The notes under the pieces are model-generated. The model did not search any database and was not told the DNA's origin. It was given only the letters and a program-made list of their open reading frames with translations. A program made the translations under genes and the position numbers. From a virus: 35,228 nt of DNA. Below, piece after piece: positions 6,994 to 14,029 of this stretch. Positions within the stretch are counted from its first letter, which is position 1. Each line of letters begins with the position of its first letter. The stretch lies in the IMG/VR virus record IMGVR_UViG_3300034220_000038, positions 1-35,228 of that record. One strand, 5' to 3'.

Positions 6994-7232
6994 CCGAGAC
7001 CTACGTCCGCTTCCGCGGCACCAACGCCAGCGTCGACACCCTCGACATCGCCCTCGGCGACCGCGTCCAGTTCACCGCCTCCGGCGAGTGCGTCCACATC
7101 GGCACCGAGAAGCGCGCCGACGGCGAGCAGCGACCCGTCGTCACCGTCAAGGTCGACGAGGTCGAGCTCGGCGACGTCACCGAGGCCGAGAAGGTCGACC
7201 AGCTGCCCTTCGACGCCAGCGACGACGACTGA
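6990..7232 (+). CDS. Small beta-rich hypothetical protein
   Basis: This 80-residue protein reads as successive strands (YVRFRGTNASVDTLDIALGDRVQF, ECVHIGTEKR, RPVVTVKVDEVEL) with an acidic C-terminus ending DASDDD, similar in style to OB-fold-like or SSB-associated tails. Similar short acidic proteins sit beside recombination genes in other actinophages, from memory. Starts at GTG by overlap; its TGA shares one base with the next ATG. Confidence 0.55.
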   Translation: MTETYVRFRGTNASVDTLDIALGDRVQFTASGECVHIGTEKRADGEQRPVVTVKVDEVELGDVTEAEKVDQLPFDASDDD

Positions 7233-7525
7233 TGCTCGACGTCGAGACCCACAGCACCCCGCCGGAGCCCGACGCCGACGAGGACGGCGACGACACCCCG
7301 AGCACCCGGGTCAGCGTCAACTGCATCGTCCCGAACGACGTCCTGCACGACGCCAGCGTCCAGCTCTTCGGCACCCGCGCCACCGACCCCGACGACGTCG
7401 CCGACGCGCTCCTCAACGCCGTGCTCGCCCTCGGCCAGCTCCTCGGCACGGACCACGCCTGGGCGCTGCGCAGCCGCCTCGTCGCCTACGACGGGTCGAC
7501 GCCGCAGCGAAGGCCCGGGACGTGA
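7232..7525 (+). CDS. Hypothetical protein
   Basis: This 97-residue protein has an acidic disordered start (PDADEDGDD) and then a compact alpha/beta region, TRVSVNCIVPNDVLHDASVQLFG followed by ADALLNAVLALGQLLG. Its ATG overlaps the previous stop by one base and its stop overlaps the WhiB-like GTG. Function unknown. Confidence 0.55.
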   Translation: MLDVETHSTPPEPDADEDGDDTPSTRVSVNCIVPNDVLHDASVQLFGTRATDPDDVADALLNAVLALGQLLGTDHAWALRSRLVAYDGSTPQRRPGT

Positions 7526-7851
7526 CGTCCGCCGTGCGGTGGCTCGACCAGGCGGCGTGCGCCGGCGCCGACACCGAGCGGTTCTTCCTCGGCCCCCGCG
7601 ACGGGGGCCGGGGAAGGACCGCCGAGACCGCGCAGCGTCGCATCACCGAGACCGCCAACCGGTACTGCGCCCGCTGTCCCGTCGTCGCCGAGTGCGCCGC
7701 CTGGGCCGACAAGCACCGCTCCATCGGGCTCTTCGGCGGCTCGCTGCGCCGCGCCGCGGGCAACGGCGGTGGCGGGTACCGCCGCGACCGCCTCGTCCCC
7801 GCCGCCGCCCCCCGGGCCCGCCCTCACCGCCGCGCTGACGGCGCGGCGTGA
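7522..7851 (+). CDS. WhiB-like iron-sulfur transcription factor
   Basis: This 109-residue protein has the Wbl signature: four cysteines at 13, 49, 52 and 58 (the last three as CARCPVVAEC) that would hold a [4Fe-4S] cluster, and a GLFGG turn (69-73) equivalent to the family G-[VI]-W-G-G motif, followed by a basic SLRRAAG segment for DNA contact. WhiB proteins are restricted to actinobacteria and their phages and usually act with the primary sigma factor. A phage copy could redirect or silence host transcription. GTG start, 4-base overlap with the previous gene. The Arg-rich tail after residue 80 is variable sequence. Confidence 0.85.
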   Translation: MTSAVRWLDQAACAGADTERFFLGPRDGGRGRTAETAQRRITETANRYCARCPVVAECAAWADKHRSIGLFGGSLRRAAGNGGGGYRRDRLVPAAAPRARPHRRADGAA

Positions 7852-7884
7852 CCGCTCCCCGACATCGACAGGAGGGCCACTCGC

Positions 7885-8799
7885 ATGGCTCGTGAGCACG
7901 CCCGCATCCTGTGCTCGATCTGGCGCCCAGGCGACGACTTCCGTGACCGGTCGCCCGGGGCCCAGCGCCTCTACTTCCTGCTGCTGTCCCAGCGGGAGCT
8001 GAATAACGCCGGCGTCATGCCCCTCATGATCGGCAAGTGGTCGCGCTGCTCGGCCGCCACGACGCCGGACGACATCCGTGACGACCTGGCCGAGCTGGAC
8101 GAGCACCGGTACGTGGTCGTCGACCACGAGACCGAGGAGCTGCTGATCCGGACGTTCATCCGCAACGACGGGGTCGCGAAGCAGCCGAACATCCTCAAGA
8201 ACGCGCTGCGACTCGCCGTGCAGGTGGAGTCGCCCACGATCCGCGTCGCGCTGGGCCAGGAGCTGCTCCGGATCGGGGATCGGGGCGACGCCCTCGCGAC
8301 GGCTCTGGAGCTCGACCCGAACGCCCTCGACGAACACATCGCGCAAGTGCAGGCGATGGCCTCCGGTAAGGCTTCACACGAAGGGTCTCCGAACCCTTCC
8401 GCGGAAGGGTTTCCGAACCCCTCGTCCAGCCCTGCGGGGAGGGGAGGGGGTAGGGGAAGGGGGTCTGTTCCGTCTGTAGGTGGTTCAGGTGGGGGGGACG
8501 CGCGAGCGCGCGACGACGCCCCCGGCCCCCCGCCCCCCGCCCCCCAGGTCGATCCGACCAACCCGCGCTGCGCCCGTCACCGCGACGTCCCGGCCGACGA
8601 CCCCGGCCCGAACTGCCGCCAGTGCCGCGACGTCCGGCTCGCCGTCGAGGCCGCCGCCGGGCAGAACCCGACCGCGGCCGCCGCCGCAGCGTGGCGCGCC
8701 GCCGTCGACGCCTGCACCGAGTGCGACTCGAACGGCAAGCTCGAGCTCCCCAGCGGCGCGCTGGTCAGCCACCACGACGCTGTCCGGGCTGCGTCGTGA
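7885..8799 (+). CDS. Replication initiation protein with internal origin-like sequence
   Basis: This 304-residue protein is of the type found in the replication module of many actinophages. Residues about 1-110 form a winged-HTH-like domain (SPGAQRLYFLLLSQRELNNAGVM, IRDDLAELDEHRYVVVD, ELLIRTFIRNDG). The middle (about 166-225) is a low-complexity linker encoded by the palindromic repeats and G-runs listed separately. The C-terminus has a zinc-binding module: CARH, CRQC about 15 residues on, and CTEC followed by a late HH. Organisation recalls lambda O, whose gene contains the origin. AGGAGG (7870-7875) precedes the ATG by 9 bases, the best ribosome site of the early operon. Initiator role is inferred from architecture. 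Confidence 0.75.
   Translation: MAREHARILCSIWRPGDDFRDRSPGAQRLYFLLLSQRELNNAGVMPLMIGKWSRCSAATTPDDIRDDLAELDEHRYVVVDHETEELLIRTFIRNDGVAKQPNILKNALRLAVQVESPTIRVALGQELLRIGDRGDALATALELDPNALDEHIAQVQAMASGKASHEGSPNPSAEGFPNPSSSPAGRGGGRGRGSVPSVGGSGGGDARARDDAPGPPPPAPQVDPTNPRCARHRDVPADDPGPNCRQCRDVRLAVEAAAGQNPTAAAAAAWRAAVDACTECDSNGKLELPSGALVSHHDAVRAAS
8380..8420. repeat. Palindromic direct repeats, candidate origin iterons
   Basis: Two 17-base copies, GAAGGGTCTCCGAACCC (8380-8396) and GAAGGGTTTCCGAACCC (8404-8420), differ at one base and are spaced 24 bases apart. Their junction creates a perfect 20-base palindrome (8392-8411) centred between the copies. Each unit is also a small hairpin. Copies in phase with the reading frame inside an initiator gene are what an iteron-type origin would look like. 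Confidence 0.6.
8436..8463 (+). other. G-run cluster with quadruplex potential
   Basis: Five runs of four or five G (8436-8439, 8441-8444, 8446-8450, 8453-8456, 8459-8463) are separated by only one or two bases. This satisfies the standard pattern for an intramolecular G-quadruplex on the coding strand. It starts 16 bases after the palindromic repeats, inside the replication gene. Confidence 0.6.
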
Positions 8800-9311
8800 G
8801 CACGACCAGGACCCGGCGCCCGGCGACGCACCGGTGCCCGTGCGGCTGCGCCCGCCAGGTGCCCAACGCGATGTTCGCCTGCCCCGCCGGCTGGGCCCGG
8901 CTTCCCCGCGAGCTCCAGGAGCCGATCACCCGCCACCACCGCGGCAACCGGGACCGGCACGCCGACGCGATGCTGGCCGCGCGCGATTGGTTCCTCGACC
9001 ACCCCGCCCCGCGGGACCCGGACGCCGACGTCGCCGGCGTCTGCGAGCACTGCGACGGCGCGCTGCTGTGGCTCACCACCGCCGCCGGGAAGCGCATGCC
9101 CGTCGACGCCGCCCCAGACCCCGACCGCGGGAACGTGATCAGGACCGGCGCCGTTGCTGGCGTCCTCGGCCCTGGTCCCGCGGCCGCCGCCCGCGCCGCT
9201 GGCCAGCCCCTGTGGCTGCACCACGTCGTCACCTGCCCGCACGCCGACCGGTGGCGCAGCACCGGCAAGACCCGCTCGGCCCGAGCCAGCGCGGGCCGGA
9301 GGTCGTCGTGA
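8796..9311 (+). CDS. Zinc-finger protein, two fused Cys-rich modules
   Basis: This 171-residue protein has an N-terminal module HRCPCGCARQVPNAMFACPAG with a LPRELQEPI helix, and a C-terminal module CEHCDGALLW, KRMPVDAAPDP, ending in LHHVVTCPHA. Both styles occur as separate small proteins in actinophage genomes, and each probably binds zinc. The fusion places them in one chain next to the replication protein, so a role in DNA metabolism is plausible. GTG start in GTGA overlap. Confidence 0.6.
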   Translation: MSTTRTRRPATHRCPCGCARQVPNAMFACPAGWARLPRELQEPITRHHRGNRDRHADAMLAARDWFLDHPAPRDPDADVAGVCEHCDGALLWLTTAAGKRMPVDAAPDPDRGNVIRTGAVAGVLGPGPAAAARAAGQPLWLHHVVTCPHADRWRSTGKTRSARASAGRRSS

Positions 9312-9793
9312 GCCGCCGCGGCCTCGGCGTCGCAGCGGCCCTCGCGCTGCTCGTCCTGGCCGCTGTCATCGCGGTCCTCGGCGTGCTGCACGTGCACCCC
9401 GCGGTGCTGCTCGTCTGGCTCGTCCTGGCCGTCGTGCTGATCGTGTGGCTCGCGATCGTCGCGCACCGTCCGGCCCGGGCCTGCCGGGTGTGCGGCTGCA
9501 CCGACGACGACTGCTCCGCCTGCGTCGAGGCGACCGGCACGTCGTGCTGGTGGGTCGGCGAGAACCTCTGCAGCCGCTGCGTCCCGGCCGCGCACCCCGC
9601 GCCGCTGCTGCTCGTCGAGGACCGGCCCGGGCGACACCGCCCGCGCGAGCCCGACCCGCAGACGGCGATCGCGTACGTCCGCGACGCCGTCGCCCAGGAC
9701 CGCCACGTCGTCACGACCGCGGCCGCCGCCGCGGTGCTCGCCGAGCTGGACGCCGCCCGCTCCAGTTCCACCTTCCGGAAGGACCACCCGTGA
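9308..9793 (+). CDS. Membrane protein with Cys-rich cytoplasmic domain
   Basis: This 161-residue protein has two adjacent hydrophobic helices (about residues 6-28 and 31-52) followed by a dense cysteine block, CRVCGCTDDDCSAC, CWW and LCSRC (eight Cys between 59 and 91), which resembles a zinc-binding motif seen in many phage proteins. A helical C-terminus follows. The GTG start overlaps the preceding stop. Combining a membrane anchor with this motif is unusual. Function unknown. Confidence 0.6.
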   Translation: MSRRGLGVAAALALLVLAAVIAVLGVLHVHPAVLLVWLVLAVVLIVWLAIVAHRPARACRVCGCTDDDCSACVEATGTSCWWVGENLCSRCVPAAHPAPLLLVEDRPGRHRPREPDPQTAIAYVRDAVAQDRHVVTTAAAAAVLAELDAARSSSTFRKDHP

Positions 9794-10272
9794 CCACCAC
9801 CCTCGCCAGCACGCCGGCGCCCGGCCAGCGCCGCCTGATCGGGGGCATGGCTGCTGCGCAGATCGACGCCGCCCGCAGCGGTGACGGCCCCCGCGTCCGC
9901 GTGCAGCTCGTCGGCGTCGGCGACGAGCCCGCCGTGCGCGCTTCCCTGACCCGCGCGTGGCGCCTGGCTGGGCAGCCGATCATCGTTGTCACCACCCCAG
10001 GCATGGGCCCGGTCGGCCGGATCGCCGCGGACTGGGCTGCCGAGCACGCCGTCGCCGGGATCAGCCTCGAGGTGCGGTACACGCCGGCGTCGTGGCTGCC
10101 CCAGTGCGTCGAGGTCTCAGCGGCCGGCCCGGTGCCGTGGTGCGGCTGCGCCGAGCCGCCATGCCTACGCTGCGTCCCGGCCGCGGTCGACGGCCCGCCG
10201 TCGTGCGCCGGCTGCTCCAGCCCGCTGTGCCCCGACCACCAGCAGGTCGTGCAGCCCGGGGAGGTCCGGTGA
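9790..10272 (+). CDS. Possible SLOG/DUF2493-like protein with zinc-binding tail
   Basis: This 160-residue protein has a core (about residues 35-97) alternating strands and helices in the way of Rossmann-like SLOG folds: RVRVQLVGVGDEPAVRASLTR, PIIVVTTPGMGPVGRIAADWA, then ISLEVRY. SLOG proteins bind nucleotide-derived ligands. The C-terminus carries CGC, CLRC, CAGC and CPDH, a double zinc-binding cluster. The SLOG assignment is tentative because the usual Gly-rich loop is altered to PGMGP. GTG start in GTGA overlap. Confidence 0.5.
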   Translation: MTTTLASTPAPGQRRLIGGMAAAQIDAARSGDGPRVRVQLVGVGDEPAVRASLTRAWRLAGQPIIVVTTPGMGPVGRIAADWAAEHAVAGISLEVRYTPASWLPQCVEVSAAGPVPWCGCAEPPCLRCVPAAVDGPPSCAGCSSPLCPDHQQVVQPGEVR

Positions 10273-10472
10273 TCGACCTCGCCGTCCTGGTCGACGCGGA
10301 CCGCGCCCGTCGCGCCGCCGAGCTCGCCCCGTACCGCGCCGCCGTCCGGAACGCACCGTCGCTGCCCGCGCGGATCGCCGCGGCGCGCAAGCTTCGGGCC
10401 GCCGAGGCCTGGGTGAACAGCGCCCGGCACGCCCTCGGCGAGCCGTGGGAGCGGGAGGGCCACCGTGCCTGA
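10269..10472 (+). CDS. Small helical hypothetical protein
   Basis: This 67-residue, Ala/Arg-rich protein is almost entirely helical (DRARRAAELAPYRAAV, RIAAARKLRAAEAWVNSA). It is coupled at its GTG to the preceding gene and overlaps the next gene by 8 bases, the longest overlap in the early operon. Function not recognised. Confidence 0.5.
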   Translation: MIDLAVLVDADRARRAAELAPYRAAVRNAPSLPARIAAARKLRAAEAWVNSARHALGEPWEREGHRA

Positions 10473-11415
10473 CCGGACCCTCCTCGCGATGGCGATCGCC
10501 GCGCGCATCGACTGGGACCCGACCGTTCTGGCCGGCGCCGACCCGCGCGCGTCCATCGTCGAGCAGGTCCTGCGCCTCGCGACGCTGGAGCCCATCGGCG
10601 AGCTGATCGAGCGCTCGTCGCTCGGCACGCCCGCGGCGAAGGCCGCACGGGCCCGCGTCCCGGACGACGTCGCGCAGGCGATCCTCGCGCGCGTCCCCGA
10701 GATGCCGGACGTCCGGCAGGACGACGTCCTGCCGCCGTGCGCCGTGTGCTGGCTACCGATCGACCCCACCGAGCCGCACGTGGTGCTCGTCGAGCAGAAC
10801 GAGCGGCACGACCTCACCCCGCACAGCCGGAGCGAGTACCTGGCGTGCCTCGACGTCGACGCGGACCCGCTCGACGACGAGCTGGAGACGGCCCGCCGGG
10901 TGTGGGTGCGGCTGTCTCAGGGCCGCGGCGGCACGCAGCGCCGCACCGGGTGGCGGAACTACCAGGTGCCGCGCGGCAGCAGCATCGGGATGCCGGGCTA
11001 CCTCGAGGCCTACGTGCGCCGGATGGCCCCGGTGGCCGAGCGCCTCGCCCGGGTCTCGCTGGAGTGCCGGCCCGCCCTGGAGATCGTCGAGGCGTACGGC
11101 CGCACCGCCGACGGCGTCGTGCTCTACGTCGACCCGCCCTATCTCGGATCGACGCGTTCGGGACGGAACTACCTCGTCGAGATGTCCAGCGAGACGGAGC
11201 ACCTGGAGCTGCTCGCCGCGCTGAACACCTGCCGCGCGCACGTCCTGCTGTCCGGCTACGACAGCCCGATCTACGCCGAGCACCTCGGCGAGTGGGAGCG
11301 CAGGACCTGGCAGACCACGACCAACGCGCCTGACGGCAACCGCGCCGAGCGCACCGAGGTGCTGTGGTCCAACCGGCCGCTCGACGTCGAGCCCGGCCTG
11401 TGGGACACCCCGTGA
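10465..11415 (+). CDS. Chimeric D12-class adenine methyltransferase lacking motif I
   Basis: This 316-residue protein has a C-terminal part (about residues 117-316) that is unmistakably a phage N6-adenine methyltransferase: LTPHSRSEY (117-125), RRVWVRLSQGR (144-154), SLECRPALEIV, the catalytic DPPY (223-226) in VVLYVDPPYLGSTR, HVLLSGYDSPIY, and TEVLWSNRPL. Functional relatives begin with a FGGK and an EPFAGS-type motif I that bind S-adenosylmethionine. Here the first 115 residues are instead an unrelated sequence with CAVCW (92-96). No motif I is seen in any frame upstream. The protein is probably inactive as a methylase or has been repurposed. GTG start; the GAGGG at 10455-10459 is a usable ribosome site. 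Confidence 0.75.
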   Translation: MPDRTLLAMAIAARIDWDPTVLAGADPRASIVEQVLRLATLEPIGELIERSSLGTPAAKAARARVPDDVAQAILARVPEMPDVRQDDVLPPCAVCWLPIDPTEPHVVLVEQNERHDLTPHSRSEYLACLDVDADPLDDELETARRVWVRLSQGRGGTQRRTGWRNYQVPRGSSIGMPGYLEAYVRRMAPVAERLARVSLECRPALEIVEAYGRTADGVVLYVDPPYLGSTRSGRNYLVEMSSETEHLELLAALNTCRAHVLLSGYDSPIYAEHLGEWERRTWQTTTNAPDGNRAERTEVLWSNRPLDVEPGLWDTP

Positions 11416-12020
11416 CCGACGTCCTCGGGATCGACCCCGGCCTCGCCCGCGCCGCCGTCGCGCGCATCCACCACACCGGCCAGGTCCGCACCTGGCGCTG
11501 GACGTCCGACCCGCTCGCCGACGGCCCCGACGGCCACCCACCCCTCGTCGACGTCCTCGACCGCGTCTGGGCCGTCCGCGCCTGGGCCATCAGCCACGCC
11601 ACCACCAGCACCGTCCTCGCCGTCCTCGAGTGGAAGGCCCACGGCGTCCAGCACGCTGCGGCCGAGGACGAGCGCGCCACCATCCGGCTCCTCATCGCCC
11701 GCGCGCTCACCCGCGCCGGCGTCCCCGTCGCTATCGCCCGCCCCGGCACCATGGAGCGCCTCCTCACCGGCCATGGCCGCCCCGGGAAGGACCGCGTCCG
11801 CGAGGTCGTTGCCCAGATCCACCCCCGCCAGGGCCTCGCGGCCCGCAGCCACGACGAGACCGACGCCGCCGGCCTGGCCACCCTCGCGCAGATCAAGCTC
11901 GCCGCCCTCCACGTCCCCGGATGGTCCGGGCCCTGGCTCGACGCCCGCGCCCTGGCCGTCGACCACGGCGTCCAGTGGCCCGCCCTCGACCACCTCGACC
12001 GACAGGACACCTCGCCATGA
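11412..12020 (+). CDS. RuvC-like Holliday junction resolvase
   Basis: This 202-residue protein has a RuvC/RNase H-like fold. The first strand holds the catalytic Asp in GIDPGLARAAV (D8), a second acidic residue lies in VLEWKA (E73), a basic GRPGKDRV box is at about 122-129, and a closing HDETDAAGLATLA (147-159) supplies the last acidic residues, as in RuvC DxxDA motifs. Such enzymes cut four-way junctions made by recombination or replication, and in phages help clear branched DNA before packaging. GTG start, GTGA overlap. Confidence 0.8.
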   Translation: MTDVLGIDPGLARAAVARIHHTGQVRTWRWTSDPLADGPDGHPPLVDVLDRVWAVRAWAISHATTSTVLAVLEWKAHGVQHAAAEDERATIRLLIARALTRAGVPVAIARPGTMERLLTGHGRPGKDRVREVVAQIHPRQGLAARSHDETDAAGLATLAQIKLAALHVPGWSGPWLDARALAVDHGVQWPALDHLDRQDTSP

Positions 12021-12157
12021 CCGCCCAGCCGCCCCCGCCGCTGCGTCCAGCAGGGTCACCGCTCCGGCGCCGCATGCTCGCCGAGCTCGCCATCGCCCGC
12101 TTCTGGCTCACCCTCCTCGTGCACGCGGCTCGGCCGCGTCGGCGACGCTCCCCGTAG
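12017..12157 (+). CDS. Very small basic protein ending the early operon
   Basis: This 46-residue protein begins MTAQPPPPLRPAGSPLRRR and has one amphipathic helix (MLAELAIARFWLTLLVHAA) and a poly-Arg end. The ATG overlaps the resolvase stop (ATGA), the main evidence that it is translated. A membrane-surface or nucleic-acid role could fit. No family seen. Confidence 0.45.
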   Translation: MTAQPPPPLRPAGSPLRRRMLAELAIARFWLTLLVHAARPRRRRSP

Positions 12158-12203
12158 ACCCCCGGCCAGGCCTCCCGCTCCCCAACCACAGGAGACCCGC
12201 CCC

Positions 12204-13058
12204 GTGCACGACCCGCAGCACGACGACGCCGTACCCGACGCCGTACCCGACGCCCTCGCCCAGATCGCCGCCCTGCTCCGCATCGAGGTCGCCGTCGACC
12301 AGCTCACCCGGCCCGAGACCCACCAGCTCGACCGCGACCACGCCGCAGCCCGCCGTCAGCTCGACGAGCTCAACCGGGCGCACGTCCTGCACATCCGCGT
12401 CCTCCGCGCCCGCTACCGCGACGCGCACGACCGCGGCCACGCCGACGGCGCCGACCGCGCGCTCTGCGGCATGCGGTACGTCGGCGAGCAGCACCGCCGC
12501 CGCCGAGCCCGACTCGCCGCCGGCCTCACCCCCACCACCGCGCAGCTGCCCCCGCTGCTCGACCAGCTCCAGGCCGCGATCGCCAACAGCGGCGACACCG
12601 GCCGCTCGCCCGGCGGCCCCGCCGCGCACCGCAGCCCCGTCGGCCTCGCCGCCCTCGCGATCGTCACCGACATGCAGCGCCACGTCGGCGCCCGCCGCCG
12701 CGAGCACCTGCACGACGGCCTCGTCACGTGGGCCCGCTGCCCCGACCGCACGGCCGACGACGCCGAGCTCGCCGAGCACTGGGTCGAGCACGCCCGCGCC
12801 GTCCTCCAGCCCAACCCGACCGGCACCCGCGGCCTCCGCGGCCGCTGCCCCGCGTGCGGCCGCTCCGCCGTTAGCGTCCCCGACGACACCGGCGAGCTCG
12901 TGCACCGCAACGCCCTGCAGGTCGACCACACCACCGCCGTGCACTGCCTCGGCTGCGGCGACTACACCCCGCCCTGGCGGGCGCACCTGCTCGCCGAGGT
13001 CCTCGAGCAGCAGACCGACGACGCCCGCCGGTCCGGCTCCGTCAACCGTCCCGCCTGA
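12204..13058 (+). CDS. Hypothetical protein with C-terminal zinc ribbon
   Basis: This 284-residue protein starts at GTG with AGGAG (12190-12194) nine bases upstream, so it is translated independently of the early chain. Helical Arg/His/Ala-rich segments occupy most of it. A C-terminal region has CPACG (about residue 213) and CLGCG about 37 residues later, a probable zinc ribbon, with DHTTAVH between. A 12-base tandem repeat at the 5-prime end gives DAVPDAVPDAL. Related proteins are common, unnamed, in actinophage early regions. Confidence 0.65.
   Translation: MHDPQHDDAVPDAVPDALAQIAALLRIEVAVDQLTRPETHQLDRDHAAARRQLDELNRAHVLHIRVLRARYRDAHDRGHADGADRALCGMRYVGEQHRRRRARLAAGLTPTTAQLPPLLDQLQAAIANSGDTGRSPGGPAAHRSPVGLAALAIVTDMQRHVGARRREHLHDGLVTWARCPDRTADDAELAEHWVEHARAVLQPNPTGTRGLRGRCPACGRSAVSVPDDTGELVHRNALQVDHTTAVHCLGCGDYTPPWRAHLLAEVLEQQTDDARRSGSVNRPA
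12225..12254 (+). repeat. 12-bp tandem repeat
   Basis: GACGCCGTACCC occurs twice head to tail (12225-12236, 12237-12248), then a half copy. It is in frame inside the start of a gene and adds an AVPD unit each time. It probably arose by slippage. Confidence 0.6.
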
Positions 13059-13075
13059 CCGCCCTACCGCGCCAG

Positions 13076-13456
13076 TCAGCCGATCCCGTGACGACGCAGC
13101 TCACGCCGCCGAGCGCGCCGATACCGCCGCTGCCTCGACACCAGCCAGTTCCCCCAGTAGATCGGGCCCCACAGCCCGCACGTCACGACCGTCAGCACGA
13201 CGTGCGTCGTGTGCGGGAAGTCCGGCTGACCGTTCTGCACCGCGGCCTCGGCCGCGTACGTGTGCGCGACCGTCCGCCCCACCGCCCGAGCACCGTGCGC
13301 TGCGCCCAGCGCCGCATCCCGCGCCCGAGCGCGACTCGCGGCTCGCACCTCAGCTGGCGACGGCGTCGGAGCGGCGTTGCCCAGTACCGCGTCGGCCCGG
13401 CGGCGCGTCTCGTGTGCATCCCCCACACCCCGATCATCGCCACCGCGCCGGCGCAC
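13076..13456 (-). CDS. Leftward small membrane protein
   Basis: This 126-residue protein is opposite in direction to its neighbours. A charged Ala/Arg-rich N-terminus leads to one transmembrane segment (about residues 84-106) with the pattern HVVLTVVTCGLWGPIYWGNWLV, which resembles short phage and actinobacterial proteins with a THxxLTxxTxGLW motif. A basic tail (RRYRRARRRELRR) follows. GTG start assumed; no strong ribosome site. Reverse-oriented single genes in temperate phages are often expressed from the prophage. Function unknown. Confidence 0.6.
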   Translation of the reverse strand: MRRRGGDDRGVGDAHETRRRADAVLGNAAPTPSPAEVRAASRARARDAALGAAHGARAVGRTVAHTYAAEAAVQNGQPDFPHTTHVVLTVVTCGLWGPIYWGNWLVSRQRRYRRARRRELRRHGIG

Positions 13457-13546
13457 GTCAGCCCACCCACCCCGACATCACCAGAACGAGGGACCTCCTC
13501 ACCGGAACGGCCCCGCGGCCCGGTCACGGCGCGGCACCATGAACCC

Positions 13547-13729
13547 GTGACCGACCACGAACCCGACGAGATCCCCACCGTGTGGGACCGGCTCGCCGCC
13601 GCCGGCCTCCACCCCCAGCGCATCGAGTGGCACCTCGGGGCCGGCCGGGTCGAGCTGAACGGGCACGTCGTCACCGACCCACAGCGGGCAGCGCCTCGTG
13701 CTGCCCGGCTGATCGTCGAGGTCGGGTAG
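13547..13729 (+). CDS. Short S4-like hypothetical protein
   Basis: This 60-residue protein starts at GTG. The segment RIEWHLGAGRVELNGHVVTDPQRAAP follows the S4 RNA-binding pattern, in which a helix leads into a G-x-V-x-x-N-G turn and a strand. Only this core is present. It may bind RNA, but the match is short. Confidence 0.5.
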   Translation: MTDHEPDEIPTVWDRLAAAGLHPQRIEWHLGAGRVELNGHVVTDPQRAAPRAARLIVEVG

Positions 13730-13843
13730 TCCTTCGTGAGCTGCACCTGCCGCTCGCCGATTCAAAGCTGCAGAGGTGCGCCCAACGGGCAACACTGGTC
13801 GTTGAGCGGGCAGACACCGTTCACAGCTCCCGGGGAGGGCAGC

Positions 13844-14029
13844 ATGACCGTCGAGGTCATCCACTACACGTCCGATCAACTGAACGCCAAGCGGGCTGAG
13901 CTGCTTCAGCGCATCGGGGACCGGGCGGAGCTGCTCGAGCACGCGGAGATGCACATGATGACCCCCGACGAGCGGGACCTGCTGCACGATCTGGAAGAGG
14001 TCGAGTTCCTGCTCGAAGGCGCGGAGTGA
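13844..14029 (+). CDS. Small helical protein, first gene of a coupled pair of unknown function
   Basis: This 61-residue protein is mostly two charged helices: TSDQLNAKRAELLQRIG and TPDERDLLHDLEEVEFLLEG. A GGAGGG (13834-13839) before the ATG supports the start. It overlaps the next gene by GTGA. From memory, small proteins of this pattern (ending in an E/D-x-x-x-LL-G helix) stand beside the larger partner in many actinobacterial chromosomes. A small coupled upstream partner is also how toxin-antitoxin or regulator pairs are arranged, but that role is not shown here. Confidence 0.6.
   Translation: MTVEVIHYTSDQLNAKRAELLQRIGDRAELLEHAEMHMMTPDERDLLHDLEEVEFLLEGAE

Noticed and set aside
8490-8550. 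G and C runs after the origin-like block as a separate terminator
   Set aside because: They lie inside the replication gene and can be explained by its low-complexity linker.
13783-13804. CAACG/CGTTG inverted repeat before the two-gene unit as an operator
   Set aside because: Only five bases per arm, easily expected by chance; not strong enough to list as a feature.
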